A DNA stretch of 8,110 nt from Acetatifactor sp. (GCA_016303085.1 JAEDMI010000112.1:1-8110); one strand, 5' to 3'; positions 1 to 6,450 are shown, counted from the first letter of the stretch. Made by a program: numbers and translations. The notes: a model not told the origin generated them from the sequence alone.

Positions 1-81
1 GTTGTGGGAATTGTAACCGGAATTCTGTTGATTGTTACCGGAGGCAGGTTGCTTGCGGGGAAGTCTAAGATTTTATTTTAA
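1..81 (+). CDS. C-terminal end of a membrane protein (partial)
   Basis: The reading frame is open from the first base and stops with TAA at 79-81, giving 26 residues that end in the basic tail GKSKILF. The first ~15 residues are almost all hydrophobic (VVGIVTGILLIVTGG), as in a final transmembrane helix followed by a short positively charged end. A strong intrinsic terminator begins 17 bases after the stop, which supports this being the true end of a plus-strand gene. The fragment is too short to name a family, and its start lies outside the window. Confidence 0.6.
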   Translation, partial: VVGIVTGILLIVTGGRLLAGKSKILF

Positions 82-98
82 GAGTAGGAGCAGACGGT

Positions 99-150
99 GG
101 GCATTTTCCGGGGGCGGACAGTTTTCCCGGGAAGTGCCCTTTTAGAGTTT
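99..150 (+). terminator. Rho-independent terminator
   Basis: The arms at 99-112 and 126-139 pair over 14 consecutive positions, 12 Watson-Crick and two U-G wobbles, with a 13-base loop. They are followed directly by TTTT, then AGAG, then TTTTT. The stem is GC-rich at both ends (GGGC and CGGG). It lies just after the partial gene ending at 81 and should end that transcript. Its T-rich tail reaches to within two bases of the ATG at 153, leaving little room for a leader of the next gene. Confidence 0.85.
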
Positions 151-152
151 TT

Positions 153-470
153 ATGAAGAAAAGAAATTATATTTTTACCAACAAAAGGCACTCGGAGAAG
201 GCAATCATGTCAACTATTCTGGGTGCAATCAGTTTGGCTGCGCTGGGTGCCGTGGTGTTTTTGACTTATCGGAACAACGGGGAGGCGGCAGTAGGTTTTG
301 GGTTCACGGGAATTCTTGCACTTGTGTTTTCACTGGTGGGGATTGTGCTGGGGATTCTTACGGTTCGGGATAAGAACTGCTACAGACTGTTTCCGGTATT
401 GGGAACCTTGTTGAATCTGCTGGCACTGGGGAGTATCAGCCTGATATTATATGCGGGAGCGAATTTGTGA
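153..470 (+). CDS. Small membrane protein, DUF6142-like
   Basis: This 105-residue protein has a basic N-terminus (KKRNYIFTNKRHSEKAIMS) followed by three to four hydrophobic segments at about residues 19-39, 47-70 and 80-104. A charged turn (VRDKNCYR) separates the last two. The N-terminal FTNK-HSEK pattern and the repeated small-residue helices match my recollection of DUF6142, a family of unknown function in Clostridia; this was not searched. The start is uncertain. ATG at 153 keeps the family-like N-terminus but has no convincing ribosome binding site. ATG at 207 has GGAGAAGG at 194-201 with ideal spacing and would give 87 residues. The stop TGA overlaps the next gene's ATG by one base, suggesting translational coupling to the peptidase. 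No catalytic motif is visible. Confidence 0.8.
   Translation: MKKRNYIFTNKRHSEKAIMSTILGAISLAALGAVVFLTYRNNGEAAVGFGFTGILALVFSLVGIVLGILTVRDKNCYRLFPVLGTLLNLLALGSISLILYAGANL
194..201 (+). promoter_or_regulatory. Internal Shine-Dalgarno-like site for alternative start at 207
   Basis: GGAGAAGG sits five bases before ATG 207, inside the frame that opens at 153. It is much stronger than anything ahead of 153, so it leaves the true start open. It may instead be a chance result of the codons for SEKA. Confidence 0.35.
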
Positions 471-2518
471 TGAATGAGATGAATGAAAAAGAGCAGAAGG
501 AAATTTTGAATGAACGGTATCATCTGGTGATGGAACGGATACGGGAAATCCCCGGAGAACAGTGCTTGAGGGAAGACTTCAGGGACTATTTTGATAAGAT
601 GGCGGAATTTGCCATGCTTTTGGATGATACAAGGAGTTTTTTGGAGTCGGGCAGCCTTGAAAAGGCATCCCTGGAGGAACTTCAGGAGCGAAACCGGGCA
701 CTGTATGCCGATATACGTCCCGGACATTACGGGGAAAGCTACGGCAATCCCGCTTATGCCGTGAGGAAGCTGGGAGAATTCGGACAGGAACTCTGCTGGC
801 TTTATGCGGAACTGCGTGGGTTGACGGAATACCTGTATCAGGGAGAGGTCGAGCTTGTGGTTGCCGGCTTGGAGCTGCTTGCGGAAGTCTATGCAGCATT
901 CACCTATGAGTGGAGTGAGAACCGGGCGTTACCCTCAACAGAGGATATCCGTAAAACCCTGTACTGGTATGTCAGCGATTATGCGGAAGTCAGGACGGAG
1001 ACGGAAGTTCGACAGACGGTATGTCCGGAAGGCTGTCTTGCTGCTGATATTATCCGAAACAGCGATTTGAATGATGTGAGATACCTCTATGCCTATGGCA
1101 AGTATGTGGACGAAAATGAGTTGGAGACGGCAAAATACCTGGCAAGTCTGCCGGAGGAAACCATTGCAACCATGGCAGATACCTATACGGAAGGATACCG
1201 CATCGGTTTTGAGGTTACCGGCAAGGATTTGTCCAAAAAGAAGACGGTAAATATACGGTATCATATCGGCTTTGAGCGGATGATGCGGCGGGCTCTGGAA
1301 AATTTTGCAAAGCTGGGTCTTAAGCCTGTGGCGGGCGCTGTCCATGTAACCGGCGGGATCGTAAACCGTCAGTATGAATATGACCATAAGGATGACAGGG
1401 CGCTGTTCTGGGACAGAAACTATATGAACCGCCGTCTGGAGGTATTGCGCACGGCTTTTGAAAAGTACAGGGAGGATGCAAGAGGCTATGCGGGACCTGC
1501 GGTAGTAGAGACCTTCGGCGAGAAGGATTTTGAACCGGTCAACAAAAAGGAAGCCTTGAAGCTTTCCGGGGAGCAGAATAAACTTTGGGTGGAATTCAGA
1601 AGCCAGAATCAGGCTATCACCAGAGAGTATATCATCGAGGAAGAACGCAGTTTTACCATTATCGCTTTCCCTGTACCGGAGGTGGGGCCCGTCTTCCGTG
1701 AACTGTTTGATGAAACCATAAAACTCAATACGCTGGATTATATGCTGTACCGAAACGTACAGCAGAAGCTGATTGATGCGTTGGATACCGCAGATTACTG
1801 TGAAATTAGGGGCTGTGGGGACAACAGGACTGATTTGAAGGTAAGTCTTTGGAAATTGAAAAATCCCGAAAAGGAGACGATTTTTGAGAATTGTGTGGCG
1901 GACGTGAACATCCCTGTGGGCGAGGTGTTCACATCTCCCGTGCTGGAGGGGACAAACGGCATTCTCCATGTGACAAAGGTGTTCCTCAACGGGCTGGAAT
2001 ACCGGAATCTTGCCATTACCTTTGAGGATGGCATGATAAAAGATTATACCTGTGACAACTTTGCTTCGGAGGAGGAGAACAGGAACTTTGTCAAAGAAAA
2101 CATTCTGTTCCGCCGTGAAACTCTTCCGCTGGGCGAATTTGCCATCGGCACCAATACCACCGCCTACGTGATGGCGAGACGGTTGAATGTGGAGGCGAAA
2201 CTGCCCATTCTGATTGCGGAGAAGACGGGACCTCACTTTGCGGTGGGCGATACCTGCTACTCTCACACCGAGGATGTGACAGTATACAATCCGGACGGCA
2301 AGGAAATTGTGGCGAAGGAGAACTCCCGCTCGGCGCTTCGGAACACAAGGCCCGAGGAGGCATACTTTAACTGCCATACGGACATTACCATTCCCTACGA
2401 TGAGCTGGGTAGCCTGACGGCGGTTCAAAAGGATGGTTCCCGAATCGCCATCATCGAAAACGGAAGATTTGTACTCCCCGGCACAGAACCCTTGAACGAG
2501 GCATTTGAGAATAAATAA
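470..2518 (+). CDS. M29-family metallo-aminopeptidase with long N-terminal extension
   Basis: Predicted cytoplasmic two-metal aminopeptidase of MEROPS family M29 (AmpS / aminopeptidase T type), which removes N-terminal residues from peptides. Counting from ATG 470 (682 residues), the C-terminal part carries all expected metal ligands: Glu485 in PVGEVFTSP, Glu556 in PLGEFAIGTN, His589 in TGPHFAVGD, and His636 and Asp638 in NCHTD. Tyr597 is a plausible match to the family's catalytic tyrosine. Known M29 enzymes are about 410 residues with the first ligand near 250, so this protein has about 235 extra residues in front. That part is acidic and helical, with no motif I recognise. GTG at 467 is an alternative start; GGGAG at 455-459 lies 7 bases before the GTG and 10 before the ATG. 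I chose the ATG because it overlaps the preceding stop as TGATG. Family call is strong; substrate is unknown. Confidence 0.88.
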   Translation: MNEMNEKEQKEILNERYHLVMERIREIPGEQCLREDFRDYFDKMAEFAMLLDDTRSFLESGSLEKASLEELQERNRALYADIRPGHYGESYGNPAYAVRKLGEFGQELCWLYAELRGLTEYLYQGEVELVVAGLELLAEVYAAFTYEWSENRALPSTEDIRKTLYWYVSDYAEVRTETEVRQTVCPEGCLAADIIRNSDLNDVRYLYAYGKYVDENELETAKYLASLPEETIATMADTYTEGYRIGFEVTGKDLSKKKTVNIRYHIGFERMMRRALENFAKLGLKPVAGAVHVTGGIVNRQYEYDHKDDRALFWDRNYMNRRLEVLRTAFEKYREDARGYAGPAVVETFGEKDFEPVNKKEALKLSGEQNKLWVEFRSQNQAITREYIIEEERSFTIIAFPVPEVGPVFRELFDETIKLNTLDYMLYRNVQQKLIDALDTADYCEIRGCGDNRTDLKVSLWKLKNPEKETIFENCVADVNIPVGEVFTSPVLEGTNGILHVTKVFLNGLEYRNLAITFEDGMIKDYTCDNFASEEENRNFVKENILFRRETLPLGEFAIGTNTTAYVMARRLNVEAKLPILIAEKTGPHFAVGDTCYSHTEDVTVYNPDGKEIVAKENSRSALRNTRPEEAYFNCHTDITIPYDELGSLTAVQKDGSRIAIIENGRFVLPGTEPLNEAFENK

Positions 2519-2544
2519 TAATTTAGCTTAACTGTAAGTAAACA

Positions 2545-2683
2545 GGGCGATGTATGCCACCGTATCTTTGTGAGACTGTTTCGAGCGTCGGCGCTTAGCG
2601 AGGTGCTTTCGAGCTTAGCGTCCGCTACTGCGAGAACCCAAGCGAAAGCGTGTCGAGCAAAGATATGTGGTATACAAACGCCC
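2545..2683. repeat. 139-base imperfect inverted repeat / structured element
   Basis: Outer arms GGGCG (2545-2549) and CGCCC (2679-2683) pair. After a small internal loop, 2552-2570 pairs with 2658-2675 over 18 base pairs with a single bulged C at 2561. Both non-Watson-Crick positions (G2556-T2671, G2562-T2666) are G-U only in the plus-strand RNA; the minus strand would have C-A mismatches. The 87-base interior holds two copies of GCTTAGCG (2593-2600, 2613-2620), two of TTTCGAGC (2579-2586, 2607-2614), three TCGAG words and small hairpins such as TAGC-GTCC-GCTA (2616-2627). The base composition differs from the AT-rich flanks. The interior resembles, from memory only, short palindromic repeats scattered through Lachnospiraceae genomes. 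It could be a non-autonomous mobile element, a structured RNA or a transcript end. No run of T follows, so a classic terminator is unlikely. Confidence 0.7.
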
Positions 2684-2742
2684 GGAAGCTTATGAATTGA
2701 CTGATTTGTTATAAATTTAAATCTTATTTTAGAACTTACATG

Positions 2743-2771
2743 TTGCGAAAACTGTCTGATTTTAGTAAACT
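2743..2771 (+). promoter_or_regulatory. Candidate promoter for the pur operon
   Basis: TTGCGA (2743-2748) and TAAACT (2766-2771) are 17 bases apart, each matching four of six consensus positions of a housekeeping promoter. They end 35 bases before the purE ATG. A rival is an extended -10, TG-T-TATAAA at 2707-2715, without a good -35. The stretch 2684-2790 is AT-rich as expected for a promoter region, but neither candidate is strong. I saw no purine riboswitch and no clear PurR box. Confidence 0.3.
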
Positions 2772-2794
2772 AATGAGAGAATAATAAGCACGCG

Positions 2795-2801
2795 AAGGAG
2801 G
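2795..2801 (+). promoter_or_regulatory. purE ribosome binding site
   Basis: AAGGAGG, a near-perfect match to the 16S rRNA 3' end, lies five bases before ATG 2807. It fixes the purE start and is the strongest such site in the window. Confidence 0.85.
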
Positions 2802-2806
2802 ACATC

Positions 2807-3325
2807 ATGGCTAAGGTTGACGGTAAGCCGCAGGTTGGCATTGTGATGGGCAGCGATTCCGACATGCCCGTTATGGCAAAGGCGGCAGATATTCTGGAGG
2901 AGTTGGGAATCTCGTACGAGATGAAGATTATCAGTGCGCACAGGGAGCCGGATGTGTTCTTTGAATATGCGAAAACCGCAGAAGAGAAAGGCTTTAAGGT
3001 CATTATTGCGGGAGCGGGCATGGCAGCTCATCTGCCGGGCATGTGTGCCGCAATCTTTCCCATGCCTGTCATTGGCATTCCCATGCACACAACTTCCCTG
3101 GGAGGAAGGGATTCTTTGTACTCCATCGTACAGATGCCCTCCGGCATCCCGGTGGCTACAGTAGCGATTAACGGCGGTGCAAATGCGGGGCTGTTGGCGG
3201 CAAAGATACTTGCCACATCCGATACCGGGCTGCTGGAAAAACTGAAAGCATACAGTGCAAAACTGAAGGAGCAGGTAGAGGCAAAGGACGCAAGACTGCA
3301 AGAGGTTGGTTACAAGGCTTATTGA
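2807..3325 (+). CDS. purE: 5-(carboxyamino)imidazole ribonucleotide mutase PurE (class I-like)
   Basis: PurE catalyses step 6 of purine synthesis, forming CAIR in the cytoplasm, usually as a homo-octamer. The 172-residue length fits. Class I landmarks sit almost exactly where they do in E. coli: GSDSD at 15-19 (phosphate and ribose binding), SAHR at 43-46 with catalytic His45, AHLPGM at 74-79, and DSLYSIVQMPSGIPVAT further on. The class II signature (AGRSN) is absent, so this should be the N5-CAIR mutase rather than the CO2-using AIR carboxylase. One oddity is GAGMAAHLPG, with Met72 where E. coli and B. subtilis have Gly. Class I enzymes normally depend on PurK, and no purK is in the window. 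This is the first gene of the operon, with its own strong ribosome binding site. Confidence 0.97.
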   Translation: MAKVDGKPQVGIVMGSDSDMPVMAKAADILEELGISYEMKIISAHREPDVFFEYAKTAEEKGFKVIIAGAGMAAHLPGMCAAIFPMPVIGIPMHTTSLGGRDSLYSIVQMPSGIPVATVAINGGANAGLLAAKILATSDTGLLEKLKAYSAKLKEQVEAKDARLQEVGYKAY

Positions 3326-3326
3326 G

Positions 3327-3381
3327 GATAACTGTATCAATCAAAGGCAGTCATGGTCTAGAAAGAGGAAGAACAGTTATC
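3327..3381 (+). other. Inverted repeat in the purE-purM spacer
   Basis: GATAACTGT (3327-3335) and ACAGTTATC (3373-3381) are a perfect 9-base inverted repeat with a 37-base loop, starting one base after the purE stop. It has no following T run, so it is not a terminator. It could stabilise the 3' end of purE mRNA or modulate purM expression, but the long loop means it could also be chance. Confidence 0.4.
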
Positions 3382-3418
3382 ACAGGATAAATACAGAATG
3401 GCTACATGTGCCGGAAAT

Positions 3419-3424
3419 GAGGAG
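3419..3424 (+). promoter_or_regulatory. Ribosome binding site deciding the purM start
   Basis: GAGGAG lies three bases before ATG 3428. The spacing is short but workable. The competing in-frame ATG at 3398 has only AGGA at 3384-3387, ten bases away. Confidence 0.6.
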
Positions 3425-3427
3425 AAA

Positions 3428-4453
3428 ATGGATTACAAGAACGCAGGAGTAGATATTGAAGCAGGATATAAGTCGGTGGAACTGATGAAGAAGCATGTGA
3501 AGGAGACCATGCGCCCCGAGGTGCTGGGAGGCTTAGGCGGCTTCTCAGGGGCCTTTTCCATGGAGGCAATCAAGAGCATGGAGAAGCCGGTACTTTTGTC
3601 GGGGACGGACGGCGTGGGAACGAAAATCAAGCTGGCTTTCCTCTTGGACAAGCATGATACCGTGGGTATTGATTGTGTCGCCATGTGCGTCAACGATGTG
3701 GCATGTGCCGGCGGAGAACCTCTCTTTTTCCTGGATTACATAGCCTGCGGCAAGAACTATCCCGAGAAAATTGCTGAGATTGTAAAGGGTGTGGCTGAGG
3801 GATGTAAGCAGGCCGGTGCAGCGCTGATTGGCGGTGAGACGGCGGAGCATCCCGGACTGATGCCTGAGGATGAATATGATTTGGCGGGATTTACCGTAGG
3901 CGTTGCAGATGAGAAGGACATGATTACCGGTGAAAATATAAAAGCCGGCGACACCTTAATCGGTATCGCTTCTTCCGGTGTACACTCCAACGGATTTTCC
4001 CTTGTGCGCAAGGTTTTCGAGATGACGAAGGAAAGCCTGGATACCTATTATGATGAGTTGGGTACCACTCTGGGTGAAGCATTGCTTGCACCCACGAAAA
4101 TATATGTAAAAGCTATGAAGGCAATTAAGAATGCGGGGGTTGCCGTAAAGGGTTGCAGCCACATCACGGGAGGCGGCTTCTATGAGAACATTCCCAGAAT
4201 GCTTCCCGAGGGAATCCGTGCGGTGGTAAAGAAGGACAGCTATGAGATTCCCGCAATCTTCAAACTCTTACAGAAGACAGGCAAAATTGAAGATCAGATG
4301 ATGTACAATACTTACAACATGGGACTTGGCATGGTGCTGGCTGTGGAGCCCGCAGATGTGGACAAGACCATGGCAGCCATCCGTGAAGCAGGCGAGACTC
4401 CTTATATTGTAGGCAGCTGTGAAGCAGGCGAAAAGGGAGTTACATTATGCTAA
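3428..4453 (+). CDS. purM: Phosphoribosylformylglycinamidine cyclo-ligase PurM (AIR synthetase)
   Basis: PurM uses ATP to close FGAM into AIR, step 5 of purine synthesis; it is a cytoplasmic homodimer. Counting from ATG 3428 the protein has 341 residues, against 345 in E. coli. Landmarks are the Gly-rich loop VLGGLGGFSGAF (32-43), SGTDGVGTK (58-66), the conserved CVNDVACAGGEPLFFLDY block (87-104) and GGETAEHPG (135-143). The His in the last motif replaces the Met more common in proteobacteria, a variant I recall from other Clostridia. An in-frame ATG at 3398 would add MATCAGNEEK, which does not look like PurM. MDYKNAGVDIEAGYK is the usual family beginning and has the better ribosome binding site. 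The stop overlaps the purN start by 7 bases, implying coupled translation. Confidence 0.97.
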   Translation: MDYKNAGVDIEAGYKSVELMKKHVKETMRPEVLGGLGGFSGAFSMEAIKSMEKPVLLSGTDGVGTKIKLAFLLDKHDTVGIDCVAMCVNDVACAGGEPLFFLDYIACGKNYPEKIAEIVKGVAEGCKQAGAALIGGETAEHPGLMPEDEYDLAGFTVGVADEKDMITGENIKAGDTLIGIASSGVHSNGFSLVRKVFEMTKESLDTYYDELGTTLGEALLAPTKIYVKAMKAIKNAGVAVKGCSHITGGGFYENIPRMLPEGIRAVVKKDSYEIPAIFKLLQKTGKIEDQMMYNTYNMGLGMVLAVEPADVDKTMAAIREAGETPYIVGSCEAGEKGVTLC

Positions 4454-5097
4454 AAATTGTTGTGTGTGTATCCGGCGGCGGAACCAATCTGCAGGCCATT
4501 CTGGATGCCATCGATGAAAAGAAAATTACAAACACGGAGATTACCGCCGTTATCAGCAACAACGCAGGTGCAAGGGCATTGACAAGAGCGGAGAATCACG
4601 GAATTCCCGCAATCTGCATGTCGCCGAAAAACTATCCCGACAGGGCGGCTTTTAATCAGGCTTTCACGGAGAAAATGTGTGAACTGAATCCTGATTTGAT
4701 AGTGCTGGCGGGATTCCTGGTCAAGATTCCGGAGACCATGGTGAAGAAATTCTCTAATCGAATTGTCAACATTCACCCGTCTCTGATTCCTTCCTTCTGC
4801 GGTGTGGGCTATTATGGCCTGACGGTGCATGAGAAGGCACTGGAGCGAGGGGTCAAGGTGACAGGTGCCACGGTGCATTTTGTCAACGAAGGGATGGACG
4901 AGGGCCCTATTATTGCCCAGAAGGCGGTGTGTATAGAGGATGGTGATACACCTGAAATTCTCCAGAGACGTGTTATGGAGCAGGCGGAGTGGATTCTGCT
5001 TCCGCAGGCTATCGATGATATTGCAAACGGCAGAATAGAAGTAGTGAACAACAAAGTCCGGAAAACAGAAAAGACAGAAATAAAGTTACAGAAATAA
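4447..5097 (+). CDS. purN: Phosphoribosylglycinamide formyltransferase PurN
   Basis: PurN transfers a formyl group from 10-formyl-tetrahydrofolate to GAR, giving FGAR (step 3). The 216-residue protein has the phosphate loop SGGGTNLQ (9-16), the catalytic pair Asn108 and His110 in NIHPSLIPSF, and catalytic Asp151 in NEGMDEGPII, equivalent to N106, H108 and D144 of E. coli. Between His and Asp it has about five extra residues (CGVGYYGLTVHE), a loop form I recall from Clostridia and Bacteroidetes PurN. The C-terminus ends in a Lys-rich tail (RKTEKTEIKLQK) encoded at the edge of a 14-base tandem repeat, so the last residues are probably not functional. The start overlaps the end of purM (ATGCTAA), and no separate ribosome binding site is needed. 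Confidence 0.96.
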   Translation: MLKIVVCVSGGGTNLQAILDAIDEKKITNTEITAVISNNAGARALTRAENHGIPAICMSPKNYPDRAAFNQAFTEKMCELNPDLIVLAGFLVKIPETMVKKFSNRIVNIHPSLIPSFCGVGYYGLTVHEKALERGVKVTGATVHFVNEGMDEGPIIAQKAVCIEDGDTPEILQRRVMEQAEWILLPQAIDDIANGRIEVVNNKVRKTEKTEIKLQK

Positions 5098-5119
5098 GGT
5101 TACGGAAATAAGGTTGAGG
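5078..5119 (+). repeat. Three tandem 14-base repeats across the purN stop
   Basis: Three adjacent 14-base units, AAATAAAGTTACAG, AAATAAGGTTACGG and AAATAAGGTTGAGG, differ by two bases from one to the next. The purN stop is the TAA of the second unit (5095-5097). Because 14 is not a multiple of three, the TAA of the first unit is out of frame. The array makes up most of the purN-purD spacer and looks like local slippage duplication. Confidence 0.8.
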
Positions 5120-5144
5120 AATACAGAAAGGCATAGGTAACGCA

Positions 5145-6422
5145 ATGAAGGTTTTAATCGTAGGCGGCGGCGGAAGAGAGCACGCAATTGCAGTCAGCAT
5201 GAAGAAGAGCAAAAGAGTAGATGAACTTTACTGTGTGCCCGGCAATGCCGGAATCGCACAGATTGCAGAGTGTGAGCCCTCTATCGGTGTTATGGAGTTT
5301 GACAAGGTGATTGCTTATGCGAAGGAAAAGAAAGTGGATTTGGTGTTTGTTGCACCGGATGACCCGTTGGTAGGAGGTCTGGTGGACGTGCTGGAGGCAG
5401 AAGGCTTCCGGGTATTCGGACCCAGAAAGAATGCTGCAATCCTGGAGGGTAGCAAGGCTTTCTCCAAGGATTTGATGAAAAAATATAATATTCCCACGGC
5501 AGCCTACGAGACTTTTGACAATCCGGAGGAGGCGTTGAAATATCTGGAGACAGCGGAAATGCCCATCGTCCTGAAGGCGGACGGTCTGGCTCTCGGCAAA
5601 GGCGTGCTGATTTGCAACACTCTTGAGGAGGCAAAGGCCGGAGTGAAGGAAATCATGATGGACAAGCATTTCGGAAGTGCCGGAAACAGAATGGTTATCG
5701 AAGAATTCATGACCGGAAGAGAGGTTTCCGTATTATCTTTTGTAGATGGAAAAACCATCAAGCCCATGACCTCCGCGCAGGATCACAAGCGTGCCAAGGA
5801 TGGGGATCAGGGACTGAATACCGGCGGAATGGGCAATTTTTCACCCAGTCCGTTCTATACGAAGGAAGTGGATGAATTCTGTAAGAAATATATTTATCAG
5901 CCCACTGTGGACGCCATGGCAGCGGAGGGAAGAGAGTTCAAGGGAGTGATTTTCTTCGGATTGATGCTGACTCCCAAAGGTCCCAGAGTGTTGGAGTACA
6001 ATGCCAGATTCGGCGACCCTGAGGCACAGGTGGTGCTCTGCAGAATGAAGAATGATATTATGGATGTCATTGATGCCTGTATCGACGGTACGTTGGATAA
6101 GATAGATTTGCAGTTTGAAGATAATGCGGCTGTCTGCGTGGTTCTGGCATCCGACGGATATCCCGTTTCCTACGAAAAGGGCTTTGAGATAACGGGGCTT
6201 GAGAATTTTGAGGGAAAAGAAGATTATTACTGTTTCCATGCGGGAAGTAAGTTTGACGATAAGGGGCGCATCGTCACAAACGGCGGAAGAGTGCTGGGCG
6301 TGACGGCAAAGGGCGCAACGTTGAAGGAGGCCAGAGCCAAAGCCTACGAGGCTACGGAGTGGGTTGAATTCAAGAATAAGTATATGCGTCATGATATCGG
6401 CAAGGCAATAGACGAAGCGTAA
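5145..6422 (+). CDS. purD: Phosphoribosylamine-glycine ligase PurD (GAR synthetase)
   Basis: PurD joins glycine to phosphoribosylamine with ATP, giving GAR (step 2). The 425 residues compare with about 429 in E. coli. Domain order is normal: N-terminal GGGGREHAI (7-15) and VPGNAGIA (31-38), then an ATP-grasp core with VLKADGLALGKGV (142-154), GREVSV (190-195), QDHKRAKDGDQGLNTGGMG (211-229) and the metal-binding LEYNARFGDPEAQ (282-294), then the C-terminal domain. A variant stands at 69-75: VAPDDPL replaces the classical VGPEAPL, a substitution I recall in other Clostridia. The ribosome binding site is modest (AGG at 5135-5137, seven bases before the ATG). It follows purN after a 47-base gap that contains part of the repeat array. 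Unlike many related operons, purH is not between purN and purD. Confidence 0.97.
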   Translation: MKVLIVGGGGREHAIAVSMKKSKRVDELYCVPGNAGIAQIAECEPSIGVMEFDKVIAYAKEKKVDLVFVAPDDPLVGGLVDVLEAEGFRVFGPRKNAAILEGSKAFSKDLMKKYNIPTAAYETFDNPEEALKYLETAEMPIVLKADGLALGKGVLICNTLEEAKAGVKEIMMDKHFGSAGNRMVIEEFMTGREVSVLSFVDGKTIKPMTSAQDHKRAKDGDQGLNTGGMGNFSPSPFYTKEVDEFCKKYIYQPTVDAMAAEGREFKGVIFFGLMLTPKGPRVLEYNARFGDPEAQVVLCRMKNDIMDVIDACIDGTLDKIDLQFEDNAAVCVVLASDGYPVSYEKGFEITGLENFEGKEDYYCFHAGSKFDDKGRIVTNGGRVLGVTAKGATLKEARAKAYEATEWVEFKNKYMRHDIGKAIDEA

Positions 6423-6450
6423 GGCATCCGGCTGCTGCAATCCGGTTCGC

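Noticed and set aside
935..2428. A 497-codon open frame on the minus strand opposite the peptidase gene
   Set aside because: It lies wholly opposite a gene with clear catalytic motifs. Its protein is rich in His, Arg and Cys without domain character, and it has no supporting start context. It is a codon-bias shadow.
2545..2683. The inverted-repeat element as a CRISPR array or a rho-independent terminator
   Set aside because: Its internal repeats are short and irregularly spaced without spacer-repeat alternation, and no T run follows the right arm.
2519..2806. Purine (guanine) riboswitch or PurR box ahead of purE
   Set aside because: I could not find the conserved purine riboswitch core or the paired PurR motif. 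The folded element present has a different structure, one long hairpin with internal repeats.
2762..3340. A 192-codon minus-strand frame opposite purE
   Set aside because: It is opposite a certain purE and has no recognisable motif; shadow.
3398..3427. purM starting at ATG 3398 (351 residues)
   Set aside because: The ten added residues do not match PurM N-termini, and the ribosome binding site is weaker and further away than for ATG 3428.
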